Of a DNA stretch of 6,074 nucleotides, positions 1-5,771 are shown one piece after another. The translations under genes were made by a program, and so were the position numbers. Location of the stretch: the NCBI GenBank assembly GCA_002869305.1, contig PKTC01000493.1, forward strand, positions 1-6,074, written 5' to 3'. This stretch comes from Marinilabiliales bacterium (GTDB lineage Bacteria; Bacteroidota; Bacteroidia; Bacteroidales; UBA12077). Numbering within the stretch: the first letter of the stretch is position 1; every line of letters begins with the position of its first letter. Below the pieces are notes generated by a model. The model had not been told where the DNA came from, did not search any database, and saw only the letters and a list, made by a program, of their open reading frames with translations.

Positions 1-1172
1 ACTAGATCTGCTGCCTCCTGCAACGTTATTGCAGAATATACCTTCAGACCAGATTCATCAATTAATTTTTTACCTTCCTTAGCATTGGTTCCTTGCAAAC
101 GTACAATAACAGGAATATTAATCGTTCCAATTTTATTGTATGCATCAACAACTCCCTGCGCAACACGATCACAACGAACAATTCCTCCAAAAATATTAAT
201 CAAAATAGCTTTTACGTTTGGATCTTTTAATATAATTCTAAACCCTGCCTCAACAGTTTGAGCATTGGCACTTCCCCCAACATCTAAGAAATTTGCAGGA
301 TCACCACCAGCTAGTTTTATGATATCCATCGTTGCCATTGCCAAACCTGCTCCATTAACCATGCATCCAACATTTCCATCGAGCTTAACAAAATTTAGAT
401 TGTATTTTCCTGCTTCTAGTTCTGCTGGATCTTCTTCAGAGATATCTCTCATAACCTCGTAATCAGGATGGCGGTACAATGCATTATCATCTAAATTTAC
501 TTTTGCATCAGCAGCATAAATTCTATCATCCGAAGTTTTAAACACCGGGTTGATTTCAAACAAAGATGCATCACTCTTTTCATAGGCTGAATATAAAGCC
601 ATTACAAACTTTATCATTTCTTTGAAAGCTTTGCCACTTAATCCCAGATTAAATGCAATATTTCTTGCTTGATAAGCTTGTATTCCAACGCGAGGATCAA
701 TTTCTTCCTTAAATATTAAATGTGGTGTTTTCTCAGCAACTGTTTCAATATCCATTCCACCTTCAGTTGAATACATAATAATATTTCTTCCCGAATCTCT
801 ATTCAATAAAACACTCATATAAAACTCCTGGATTTCACTCTCTCCAGGATAATAAATTCCTTGCTCAACTAAAACTTTATTTACCTTTTTTCCTTCCGGT
901 CCAGTTTGGTGGGTTATCAATTGCATTCCAATAATATCTGAAGCAAACTGCTTTACATCATCCAGCGATTTGGCTATTTTAACTCCTCCTCCTTTTCCAC
1001 GGCCACCAGCATGAATCTGAGCCTTAACTGCCCAGGTGTTCATTCCAGTTTTATCTTGAATTTGTTTAGCAGCTTCAACCGCTTTTTCTGAATTTTCGAT
1101 AACAACTCCTTCGGGAACTGCCACGCCAAATTGTTTTAATATACTTTTAGCCTGGTATTCGTGGATATTCAT
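1..1172 (-). CDS. sucC: Succinyl-CoA ligase (ADP-forming) beta subunit, 3' end off the window
   Basis: Beta subunit of succinyl-CoA synthetase, the TCA-cycle enzyme that interconverts succinyl-CoA and succinate with ATP (or GTP) formation; it pairs with SucD, which carries the phosphorylated histidine, in the cytoplasm. Reading leftward from the ATG at 1172, 390 residues are visible without a stop. They begin MNIHEYQAK, the conserved family start. Next come the ATP-grasp segment HAGGRGKGGGVK (residues 54-65), STEGG (135-139), FEINP (205-209) and MVNGAGLAMATMD (271-283). The ligase domain follows with NFLDVGGSA (294-302) and NIFGGIVRCD (326-335). The E. coli protein is 388 residues and the reading ends at the equivalent of LTDAAQQV, so only about 7-10 residues should be missing. 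sucD, if adjacent, would lie beyond the left edge. No frameshift or missing core motif was seen. The gene is divergent from the methyltransferase gene. Confidence 0.97.
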   Translation of the reverse strand, partial: MNIHEYQAKSILKQFGVAVPEGVVIENSEKAVEAAKQIQDKTGMNTWAVKAQIHAGGRGKGGGVKIAKSLDDVKQFASDIIGMQLITHQTGPEGKKVNKVLVEQGIYYPGESEIQEFYMSVLLNRDSGRNIIMYSTEGGMDIETVAEKTPHLIFKEEIDPRVGIQAYQARNIAFNLGLSGKAFKEMIKFVMALYSAYEKSDASLFEINPVFKTSDDRIYAADAKVNLDDNALYRHPDYEVMRDISEEDPAELEAGKYNLNFVKLDGNVGCMVNGAGLAMATMDIIKLAGGDPANFLDVGGSANAQTVEAGFRIILKDPNVKAILINIFGGIVRCDRVAQGVVDAYNKIGTINIPVIVRLQGTNAKEGKKLIDESGLKVYSAITLQEAADL

Positions 1173-1204
1173 AGTTTAAATATTTAGAATGAAAATTAAT
1201 ATCA

Positions 1205-1236
1205 CGAAATTATCGATTTTTTATACATTTAACCAA
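1205..1236 (-). promoter_or_regulatory. Candidate sucC promoter (Bacteroidota type)
   Basis: On the minus strand, TTGG (1233-1236) is followed after 20 bp by TAATTTCG (1205-1212). These match the Bacteroidota consensus TTTG / 19-21 bp / TAnnTTTG at 3 of 4 and 5 of 6 positions. A start about 7 bp downstream would give a leader of about 25 nt before the sucC ATG. The fit is imperfect and the region is A/T-rich, so chance is a real alternative. The methyltransferase promoter should also lie in this 95-bp gap, but only a weak TACATTTA (1224-1231, plus) is visible for it. Confidence 0.35.
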
Positions 1237-1267
1237 TTTTTCGGATATAAATTAACCAGAAACACAA

Positions 1268-1801
1268 ATGCGAAAATTAAAGAACAGTGAACTAAACAGA
1301 TTAAGTATAAATGAATTTAAAAAATCTGCTAAAACTCCATTAGTTGTTATTATGGATAATATCAGAAGTTTAAATAACATTGGGAGTGTTTTTAGAACAT
1401 CGGATGCCTTTTTAGTTGAGAAAATATACCTATGTGGAATTACGGCAAAACCACCACATAAAGACATTCAAAAAACTGCTCTAGGCGCTACGGATTCTGT
1501 TGAATGGGAATACTATAAAGAGACCTTAGAAATCTTAACCGAATTAAAAAGTGAAGGGTATACTATTCTCTCTATAGAACAAACTGAAAAAGCCATAATG
1601 CTTCAGGATTTTACTCCTAAAAAAGATCAAAAATATGCTGTTATTTTTGGTAATGAAGTGAAAGGAGTACAACAGGAAGCAGTGGATGAAAGCGATTTTG
1701 CCATTGAAATACCACAATATGGAACCAAACATTCTTTTAACATTTCTGTTAGCGCAGGGATTGTTCTTTGGGAATTATTTAAAAAAATAAAAACAATCTA
1801 A
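1268..1801 (+). CDS. TrmH/SpoU-family RNA 2'-O-methyltransferase
   Basis: A 177-residue SPOUT-class (knotted) methyltransferase expected to transfer a methyl group from S-adenosylmethionine to a ribose 2'-OH of tRNA or rRNA. All three SpoU motifs are present. Motif 1 is NIRSLNNIGSVFRTSDA (31-47), with conserved N37 and R43. Motif 2 is IFGNEVKGV (126-134). Motif 3 is IPQYGTKHSFNISVSAGI (148-165), with the S156/N158 loop and the knot helix. ALGA (71-74) is the usual linker between beta strands. The protein is about the size of the minimal catalytic domain and has no N-terminal L30e-like substrate-binding extension, unlike RlmB, so a tRNA target is at least as likely as rRNA; the exact nucleotide cannot be told. 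The ATG at 1268 is the first in frame and is preceded by A-rich sequence without a Shine-Dalgarno. The gene appears monocistronic, ending in a terminator that overlaps its stop codon. Confidence 0.93.
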   Translation: MRKLKNSELNRLSINEFKKSAKTPLVVIMDNIRSLNNIGSVFRTSDAFLVEKIYLCGITAKPPHKDIQKTALGATDSVEWEYYKETLEILTELKSEGYTILSIEQTEKAIMLQDFTPKKDQKYAVIFGNEVKGVQQEAVDESDFAIEIPQYGTKHSFNISVSAGIVLWELFKKIKTI

Positions 1802-1827
1802 AAAAGCGGTATTGAACCGCTTTTTTT
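1801..1827. terminator. Bidirectional Rho-independent terminator
   Basis: GCGGT (1806-1810) and ACCGC (1816-1820) form a perfect stem around the loop ATTGA. Five A's (1801-1805) lie on the left and seven T's (1821-1827) on the right, so the stem can extend through A-T pairs and a U-tract is present in either direction. It lies between two convergent genes. Its left end overlaps the methyltransferase TAA (1799-1801), and its right end is 4 bp from the stop of the VOC gene (1832-1834). It should end transcripts from both sides. Confidence 0.88.
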
Positions 1828-1831
1828 CATT

Positions 1832-2191
1832 TTAATTGTCTGAATACATGCCAAGTTGATTACCTTCGGAATCGATAAACAAAGCAAAATAACCTCGTCC
1901 TTCGGCTTCAATCTTAGTTTTTTGTTTTGTTACCTTACCCCCTGCATTCCATACTTTTTCTAATACAGAATCCAAGTCACCATTAACGTTAAAACTGACT
2001 ATTACTCCATCCAAAGATGGAGTAAAACCATGTGCTAAAGATATGGCACCCTCTCCATTTGGAAAACAAGCCATTTTTTCAGCTCCAAAATCTAATACTT
2101 CTAGTTTAAAATCCAATACTGCGTTGTAAAAATTAGCAGCTCTTTGGATGTCAATTGCAGGTATATCAACCCAGGAAATTAGTTTACTCAT
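1832..2191 (-). CDS. VOC-superfamily (glyoxalase/bleomycin-resistance fold) protein
   Basis: A 119-residue protein of the vicinal oxygen chelate fold, built from two beta-alpha-beta-beta-beta modules (about 1-55 and 60-117). Module one starts ISWVDIPAIDIQRAANFYNAVL (5-26), the classic strand followed by the RAxxFY helix. Module two has DLDSVLEKVWNAGGKV (72-87) and ends in the FIDSEGNQLGMYS hairpin (105-117). The usual glyoxalase I metal ligands look absent: the first-strand His is replaced (around W7), and the Glu normally following the final GN has become Gly (G114). It is therefore probably not a canonical metal-dependent glyoxalase, and may bind or sequester a small molecule. Substrate and reaction are unknown. 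It lies directly downstream of the AraC-type regulator, in the same direction, with its own promoter-like region and the shared 20-bp repeat. The ATG at 2191 precedes the conserved first strand by only a few residues. Confidence 0.88.
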   Translation of the reverse strand: MSKLISWVDIPAIDIQRAANFYNAVLDFKLEVLDFGAEKMACFPNGEGAISLAHGFTPSLDGVIVSFNVNGDLDSVLEKVWNAGGKVTKQKTKIEAEGRGYFALFIDSEGNQLGMYSDN

Positions 2192-2213
2192 AGCATTTAA
2201 TTTGATTAGGAGA

Positions 2214-2221
2214 CAAAAATA
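2214..2221 (-). promoter_or_regulatory. -7 promoter element of the VOC gene
   Basis: TATTTTTG on the minus strand is an exact match to the Bacteroidota -7 element TAnnTTTG and ends 22 bp before the VOC start codon. No TTTG lies 19-21 bp upstream. That position is occupied by the 20-bp repeat at 2238-2257, the arrangement expected of an activator-dependent promoter. Confidence 0.55.
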
Positions 2222-2237
2222 GATGTTTGAGTATGGC

Positions 2238-2257
2238 TAAAATTGTAAAAAAGGGAC
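2238..2257 (-). repeat. 20-bp direct repeat, copy 1: putative AraC operator for the VOC gene
   Basis: On the minus strand this reads GTCCCTTTTTTACAATTTTA, identical at all 20 positions to 3115-3134. It lies 46 bp before the VOC start codon, 16 bp upstream of the TATTTTTG box, and 3 bp beyond the stop codon of the AraC gene. GTCCC and ACAA are spaced about 11 bp apart, one helical turn, which suits the two helix-turn-helix motifs of one AraC-type DNA-binding domain. The operator role is inferred; the repeat itself is read directly. Confidence 0.7.
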
Positions 2258-2260
2258 TTA

Positions 2261-3073
2261 TTAAGAAAAGTAATCAGAATATGGCTCACATGTTTTAAAG
2301 AACTCTTTTGGAGAATAACCAGTGAATTCCTTAAACTCATTTGTAAAGTGCGCCTGATCATAATAACCACATTTGTATGCCAGTTCTGTTAAATTTTTTA
2401 CTGATCTTCTTTGCTGACTATATATTGTATTTTGAAATCTCACAACCCTAGTAAATTGTTTGGGTTTTATTCCAACGAATTCAGTAAACTTCCTATTAAA
2501 TTGCTTTGTGCTTAAACAAGCAAAATCAGCTAATTCTACTATAGAAATTAATCCTTTACTCTGGTTTATTTTATCTACACTAAAACCAATTCGTTTATGA
2601 TCCTCAGAATAGTTTTTCTTTAATTGGTTAATTAAAAATTTCTCAATTAAATGAATCCTATCGATATTACTTTTAGCTATTTGAAGCTCATATTCCAGAT
2701 TTCTAGTGAATTTTCCAATAATATCTTCAAGAGCGATAAAACTGTTTTCTGCTTCATCAATAGGTGTCTTAAAAAACAGTTTAGCTGTATCGGGTTTAAA
2801 AGTTATTGCTATTACTCCAATTTTTCCTGTAGGAGAAATATCATAGTAGCTATTATTTTGGCCCATAAAATAAGAATAGGGCTGCGGAGTTTTCGATTTA
2901 TTCTTATCAATATGTAAATACCTGTCACCGTAATAAAAAACCAGCTCTGTAAAACCCGTTGGGTACATCCTTGGTATACAAACTTCGCCGCTCGGATTAT
3001 TTTCTTCTAGAATCCAGAAGTGTTTAATAAAAGGGCTTAAAATTTGAGATGGCTTTAGGTATTGATATATCAT
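2261..3073 (-). CDS. AraC-family transcriptional regulator (DUF6597-type N-terminal domain)
   Basis: A 270-residue DNA-binding regulator. The N-terminal part (about 1-150) looks like the DUF6597-type sensor domain of many AraC-like proteins: an IKHFWILEE start (16-24), IPRMYPTGFTELVFYYGD (33-50) and an IGVIAITFKP strand (85-94). The C-terminal AraC domain has two helix-turn-helix units. The first is about 176-208 (ISIVELADFACLSTKQFNRKF then GIKPKQF). The second is about 228-259 and carries the signature GYYDQAHFTNEF followed by FTGYSPKEF. There is no membrane segment, so it acts in the cytoplasm, presumably binding a small effector that the sequence does not identify. It lies directly upstream of the VOC gene, same strand, with a 69-bp gap and no terminator between, so read-through is possible. 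An exact 20-bp repeat precedes both genes, which suggests that it controls itself and the VOC gene. The ATG at 3073 follows a perfect -7 box by 18 bp. Confidence 0.92.
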   Translation of the reverse strand: MIYQYLKPSQILSPFIKHFWILEENNPSGEVCIPRMYPTGFTELVFYYGDRYLHIDKNKSKTPQPYSYFMGQNNSYYDISPTGKIGVIAITFKPDTAKLFFKTPIDEAENSFIALEDIIGKFTRNLEYELQIAKSNIDRIHLIEKFLINQLKKNYSEDHKRIGFSVDKINQSKGLISIVELADFACLSTKQFNRKFTEFVGIKPKQFTRVVRFQNTIYSQQRRSVKNLTELAYKCGYYDQAHFTNEFKEFTGYSPKEFFKTCEPYSDYFS

Positions 3074-3091
3074 TCTTCACTAATTTCATTG

Positions 3092-3099
3092 CAAAGATA
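3092..3099 (-). promoter_or_regulatory. -7 promoter element of the AraC gene
   Basis: TATCTTTG on the minus strand matches TAnnTTTG exactly and lies 18 bp before the AraC ATG, implying a very short leader of roughly 12 nt. As at the VOC gene, no TTTG -33 box is present at the right spacing; the 20-bp repeat begins 15 bp upstream instead. Confidence 0.55.
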
Positions 3100-3114
3100 A
3101 TGCTGTTAACTAAT

Positions 3115-3134
3115 TAAAATTGTAAAAAAGGGAC
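3115..3134 (-). repeat. 20-bp direct repeat, copy 2: putative AraC operator for its own gene
   Basis: Exact copy of 2238-2257 in the same orientation, 41 bp before the AraC start codon and 15 bp upstream of the TATCTTTG box. Flanking sequence is not conserved beyond the 20 bp, so the identity marks a defined site rather than a recent larger duplication. It overlaps the expected -33 region, consistent with autoactivation; autorepression cannot be excluded. Confidence 0.7.
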
Positions 3135-3153
3135 ATTTATAAATTGATAGAAT

Positions 3154-3182
3154 AAAAAAAGGTGGTTCCAACGAACCACCTT
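3154..3182 (-). terminator. Rho-independent terminator of the lipoprotein gene
   Basis: On the minus strand, AAGGTGGTTC (3173-3182) pairs perfectly with GAACCACCTT (3159-3168) across a GTTG loop. A T-run continues to 3154 (seven T's, two of them in the stem). It starts 22 bp after the stop of the 572-residue lipoprotein gene and should insulate the AraC gene from that transcript. Confidence 0.93.
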
Positions 3183-3204
3183 CCAAATATTTTTGAGTTA
3201 CTTC

Positions 3205-4923
3205 TTATTCAACGATAGTTTTGAAAGTTTCGTTTTCGAAGTAGTTTCTGAATTCTAAATCAGTTTTAGCCATTCCTTTAAGGTCAGCGTCTTTTTCAAC
3301 TGCAGTTTTTAAATTATTCATAACAGCTGCTTCGTCACCGATACGTGCATTAATAACAGCTTTTAAGTAATAATTCATTGGATGTTCTTTTTCAACAACA
3401 TCAATAGTCTTGTTAGCTGAATCGTTTTTGCCAGCTAATAACATTGCTAATGCAGTATTGAAAGATTTGTGGCTTTGGAAATAATTAACTGCTGCTTCAT
3501 ATTCACCTTCCATAATGTTAATGATACCTAAGTTGTAATCAACAGCATTACCAGCATCAGTAGCATTTAAGAAATGTGTCTTTGCAGTTTCTTTATCACC
3601 TTCTAACAAAGCAATAACACCTAAATTATTAGTAACAATTGCGTCACCTTCTTTAAGTTCATTCGCTTTTTCTAAAGAAGCTTTAGCATCAGTTAAGTTA
3701 CCTAATAAGATATTAGTATAACCTAAGTTATTGAATGCTCTGAAACAACCTTCGTATTTTTCAGTAGCAGCTTTATAAATAGCAGCTTTTGTATTCAAAT
3801 CTTCAGCCATTTTACCAGCATACAATAATTCTTCAATATTTAAAGTATCAGGATTGTTAACAGCAAAATCCATGATAGTTGAATCAGCATAACCAATTTT
3901 ATCAACTTTAACTTTAATTTCAGATCTTCTTAATTGAGGTAGAATATCATCAGCTAATACTTCATAAGTAGCAGCAATGTTCTTAATTTCTTTCTCACGA
4001 ACAACAGGATCTGAGTACATTGAAAGAACACGTAAAATAAGATCTTTATCTTCAATACTTGAACCTTCAACTAATGTTTTAAAACCATCCCAATCTTCAG
4101 CAGTTGATTTTAAGTTGTATAAAGTTTCAGCATCTTCCTTGCTAACTTTAGCTTTACCAATAACCTTAGCTAAATATTTATCAGCAGATTTCTTTCTTTG
4201 GTCAGATAACCTTTCATTTAATTTTTCAGGTCCGTCTGGAGAAGCATATGCTGAAATCTCAACACCTTTGAATTCTTCGTTTTCAGCTTCATTTGCCATT
4301 TTTACGAAATCTTCAAGCGCTTTAATGTCTTCAGCAGACAATTCAGATTTTCTAACTTCTGATCTTTGAATAAGATAATGGATATCTGCTTCTTTTTCTT
4401 CAGAAATAACTCTTTGGAAGTTATCTTTAGCAGCAACAGGCATAGGATCAACCATTACTAATAATGGAGTAGAGATAACACCATCAGCTAATTTAACTGA
4501 CAACATAGCTAATTGATCATCTTTAATAGTTGCAACAGCTCGCATTTCAAGCTCACCTGTTCTCATAGCTTCTTGATATTCGAATTCGCCGGCAAATTCC
4601 ATTGAGCCGCCTGTTTCAAAACCAATCACCATATTGTTTGCTTCAACACTTTCTCCTTGATATGTTTTTGATTCTAAAACTTCGTCACCACCTTCGTACT
4701 TATAAGCAGGAGTAAATTCAACGATTGCCTTTTTGTTGAACCATTCAGCTGGAATGTCACCTTTAATTTCGTATTTAACAGTTCCACCGTGCATTTCCAA
4801 AACTTTTGGAGTAACACTGTACTGAAGATTAGAAGCCTCTTCTTTCATTTTATCTAATCCACCACAGCTACTTAAAATAAGTGCAGCGAATAAGAAAGAT
4901 GCTAAATAGTTGATTCTTTTCAT
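3205..4923 (-). CDS. Lipoprotein with OmpA-like domain and TPR repeats
   Basis: A 572-residue exported lipoprotein of no assigned function. Residues 1-20 form a lipoprotein signal: basic MKR, a hydrophobic core, then the lipobox LSSC with the lipidated Cys at 20. Mature sequence starts GGLDKMKEE and lacks a clear acidic surface-export signal, so an inner-leaflet, periplasm-facing location in the outer membrane is likelier than the cell surface. Residues about 34-165 are beta-rich (YSVTPKVLEMHGGTVKYEI onward). Residues about 195-255 resemble an OmpA C-terminal domain, with VEISAYASPDG (221-231) and NERLSDQRKKSADKYL (236-251). The diaminopimelate-contacting Asp position appears to be Ser228 while Arg243 is kept, so peptidoglycan binding is uncertain. 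TPR-like units follow at about 364-390, 393-424, 427-456, 459-484 and 487-511, suggesting a protein-interaction scaffold in the envelope. The ATG at 4923 gives an intact signal peptide. The gene has its own promoter candidate and terminator. Confidence 0.88.
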   Translation of the reverse strand: MKRINYLASFLFAALILSSCGGLDKMKEEASNLQYSVTPKVLEMHGGTVKYEIKGDIPAEWFNKKAIVEFTPAYKYEGGDEVLESKTYQGESVEANNMVIGFETGGSMEFAGEFEYQEAMRTGELEMRAVATIKDDQLAMLSVKLADGVISTPLLVMVDPMPVAAKDNFQRVISEEKEADIHYLIQRSEVRKSELSAEDIKALEDFVKMANEAENEEFKGVEISAYASPDGPEKLNERLSDQRKKSADKYLAKVIGKAKVSKEDAETLYNLKSTAEDWDGFKTLVEGSSIEDKDLILRVLSMYSDPVVREKEIKNIAATYEVLADDILPQLRRSEIKVKVDKIGYADSTIMDFAVNNPDTLNIEELLYAGKMAEDLNTKAAIYKAATEKYEGCFRAFNNLGYTNILLGNLTDAKASLEKANELKEGDAIVTNNLGVIALLEGDKETAKTHFLNATDAGNAVDYNLGIINIMEGEYEAAVNYFQSHKSFNTALAMLLAGKNDSANKTIDVVEKEHPMNYYLKAVINARIGDEAAVMNNLKTAVEKDADLKGMAKTDLEFRNYFENETFKTIVE

Positions 4924-4977
4924 AGTTTGATTAAGTTATTTGTTTTTAAAATTGCTAATTCCGTTTTACTTTAAATA

Positions 4978-4985
4978 CAAACTTA
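4978..4985 (-). promoter_or_regulatory. -7 promoter element of the lipoprotein gene
   Basis: TAAGTTTG on the minus strand is an exact TAnnTTTG match 54 bp before the ATG, giving a leader of roughly 47 A/T-rich nt. The -33 position falls in the T15 run upstream, so TTTT stands in for TTTG. There is no Shine-Dalgarno. Confidence 0.5.
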
Positions 4986-4999
4986 ATAATGTTTTAGTT

Positions 5000-5014
5000 A
5001 AAAAAAAAAAAAAA
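5000..5014. repeat. A15/T15 homopolymer upstream of the lipoprotein gene
   Basis: Fifteen consecutive A's on the plus strand (T's in the direction of the flanking genes), located 14 bp upstream of the TAAGTTTG box and 27 bp after the deoxynucleoside kinase stop. It could act as a promoter-bending or upstream element, as a weak U-tract for kinase transcripts, or as a slippage-prone tract. No G/C-rich hairpin precedes it, so I do not call it a terminator. Confidence 0.75.
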
Positions 5015-5041
5015 GCTGTAAAATATGTAATATATAAGGGA

Positions 5042-5677
5042 TTAAATGCTTATGCGGGTTATTCCCACAGGGTACTCTTTATTCATAATAAAATCCTTTA
5101 CCTTTAAGTAGTCATAAGGGTTTTCAACAAAATCAAGGTAGTTTGAATCTATTATTAAATATTTAATATCGTTTTGCTGCCTGAAGAAGTCGAAATAACC
5201 TTCTTGTATTTTTAATAAATAATCTAACGGAATCTCCTTTTCATAGTCACGTCCACGCTTAGCGATGTTCTTTTGAAGATTTTGAATGTCTACATGCAAA
5301 TACACAAATAGATCAGGTTTAGGAATAGATTTGTATATGATATTGAAAATCTGGCGATAAAGATTGTATTCATCCTCTTTTAATGTCGCTCTTGCAAAAA
5401 TTAATGATTTCATAAAATAGTAATCTGCAACCGTAAAAGGGCGAAATAAATCTCTTGATGTTAATTCCTTGTTTAATTGCTGATAACGTTCAGCAAGAAA
5501 AGAAAGTTCCAATTGAAAAGAATATTTATCGGGTTCTTTGTAAAATTTGGGTAGAAATGGATTATCGGCAAACTGCTCCAATATGAGCTTGGCATTAAAT
5601 TCTTTAGCAATCATTTTGGATAAGGTTGTTTTACCTGCTCCAATGTTTCCTTCTATAACAATGTAATTTAAGTCCAC
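5042..5677 (-). CDS. Deoxynucleoside kinase (dNK family), GTG start
   Basis: A 211-residue cytoplasmic kinase expected to phosphorylate deoxyribonucleosides (probably the purines deoxyadenosine/deoxyguanosine) to 5'-monophosphates with ATP, in nucleotide salvage. The Walker A loop is GNIGAGKTT (10-18). EQFADNPFLPKFY (34-46) is the substrate-site segment. DYYFMKSLIFA (85-95) holds the catalytic-region acidic residue and the FA motif in place of the ERS/DRS of animal enzymes. KRGRDYE (140-146) is the arginine-rich LID. Length is normal for the bacterial family. The start codon is GTG (5675-5677): an in-frame TGA lies three codons upstream, only ATT codons intervene, and the next in-frame ATG (Met22) would delete the P-loop. 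In Bacteroidota this kinase is often near or fused to folK; here it stands alone between the lipoprotein and peptidase genes. Base specificity cannot be read with certainty. Confidence 0.92.
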   Translation of the reverse strand: MDLNYIVIEGNIGAGKTTLSKMIAKEFNAKLILEQFADNPFLPKFYKEPDKYSFQLELSFLAERYQQLNKELTSRDLFRPFTVADYYFMKSLIFARATLKEDEYNLYRQIFNIIYKSIPKPDLFVYLHVDIQNLQKNIAKRGRDYEKEIPLDYLLKIQEGYFDFFRQQNDIKYLIIDSNYLDFVENPYDYLKVKDFIMNKEYPVGITRISI

Positions 5678-5693
5678 AATAATTCAATTCATT

Positions 5694-5727
5694 AAAAAAA
5701 CTGCTTCAAAGATAAACTTCAAAGCAA
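5694..5727 (-). terminator. Rho-independent terminator of the prolyl oligopeptidase gene
   Basis: On the minus strand, TTGCTTTGAAG (5717-5727) and CTTTGAAGCAG (5701-5711) form an 11-bp RNA stem with three G-U wobbles and a TTTAT loop, followed directly by seven T's (5694-5700). It sits 44 bp after the peptidase stop and upstream of the kinase gene. Confidence 0.75.
5707..5714 (-). promoter_or_regulatory. Possible -7 element of the deoxynucleoside kinase gene
   Basis: TATCTTTG on the minus strand is an exact TAnnTTTG match 29 bp before the GTG start and implies a leader of about 23 nt. It lies inside the loop and 3' arm of the peptidase terminator, and no TTTG is found 19-21 bp upstream. It may be a genuine promoter embedded in the terminator or a by-product of the hairpin sequence. 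Confidence 0.35.
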
Positions 5728-5771
5728 TTTTTAATATATAAACTTAAAAATATTTATAAACAAAAAACAAA

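Noticed and set aside
265..462. 65-codon plus-strand open frame at the left
   Set aside because: It is antisense to the conserved ligase core of sucC and has no family resemblance.
1224..1231. TACATTTA as a -7 element for the methyltransferase gene
   Set aside because: It matches only 5 of 6 consensus positions, and no TTTG is found at the right distance upstream in this A/T-rich gap.
1252..1732. Two minus-strand open frames within the methyltransferase gene
   Set aside because: They are shadows of a gene with all three SpoU motifs intact, and have no promoter or family match.
2651..2917. 88-codon plus-strand open frame within the AraC gene
   Set aside because: It is antisense to the sensor domain of the regulator, with no domain features and no promoter-like sequence.
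2238..3134. 20-bp direct repeats flanking the AraC gene as target-site duplication or att sites of a mobile element
   Set aside because: There is no transposase, integrase or terminal inverted repeat between them, and each copy has the same 15-16 bp spacing to a -7 box, which fits an operator better.
3977..4369. 130-codon open frame on the plus strand inside the lipoprotein gene
   Set aside because: It lies wholly antisense to a well-supported gene with a signal peptide and TPRs, and its low-complexity Ser-rich translation shows no recognisable domain.
5000..5041. T15 run as a Rho-independent terminator of the kinase gene
   Set aside because: The sequence before the run offers only weak A-T pairing, with no G/C-containing stem.
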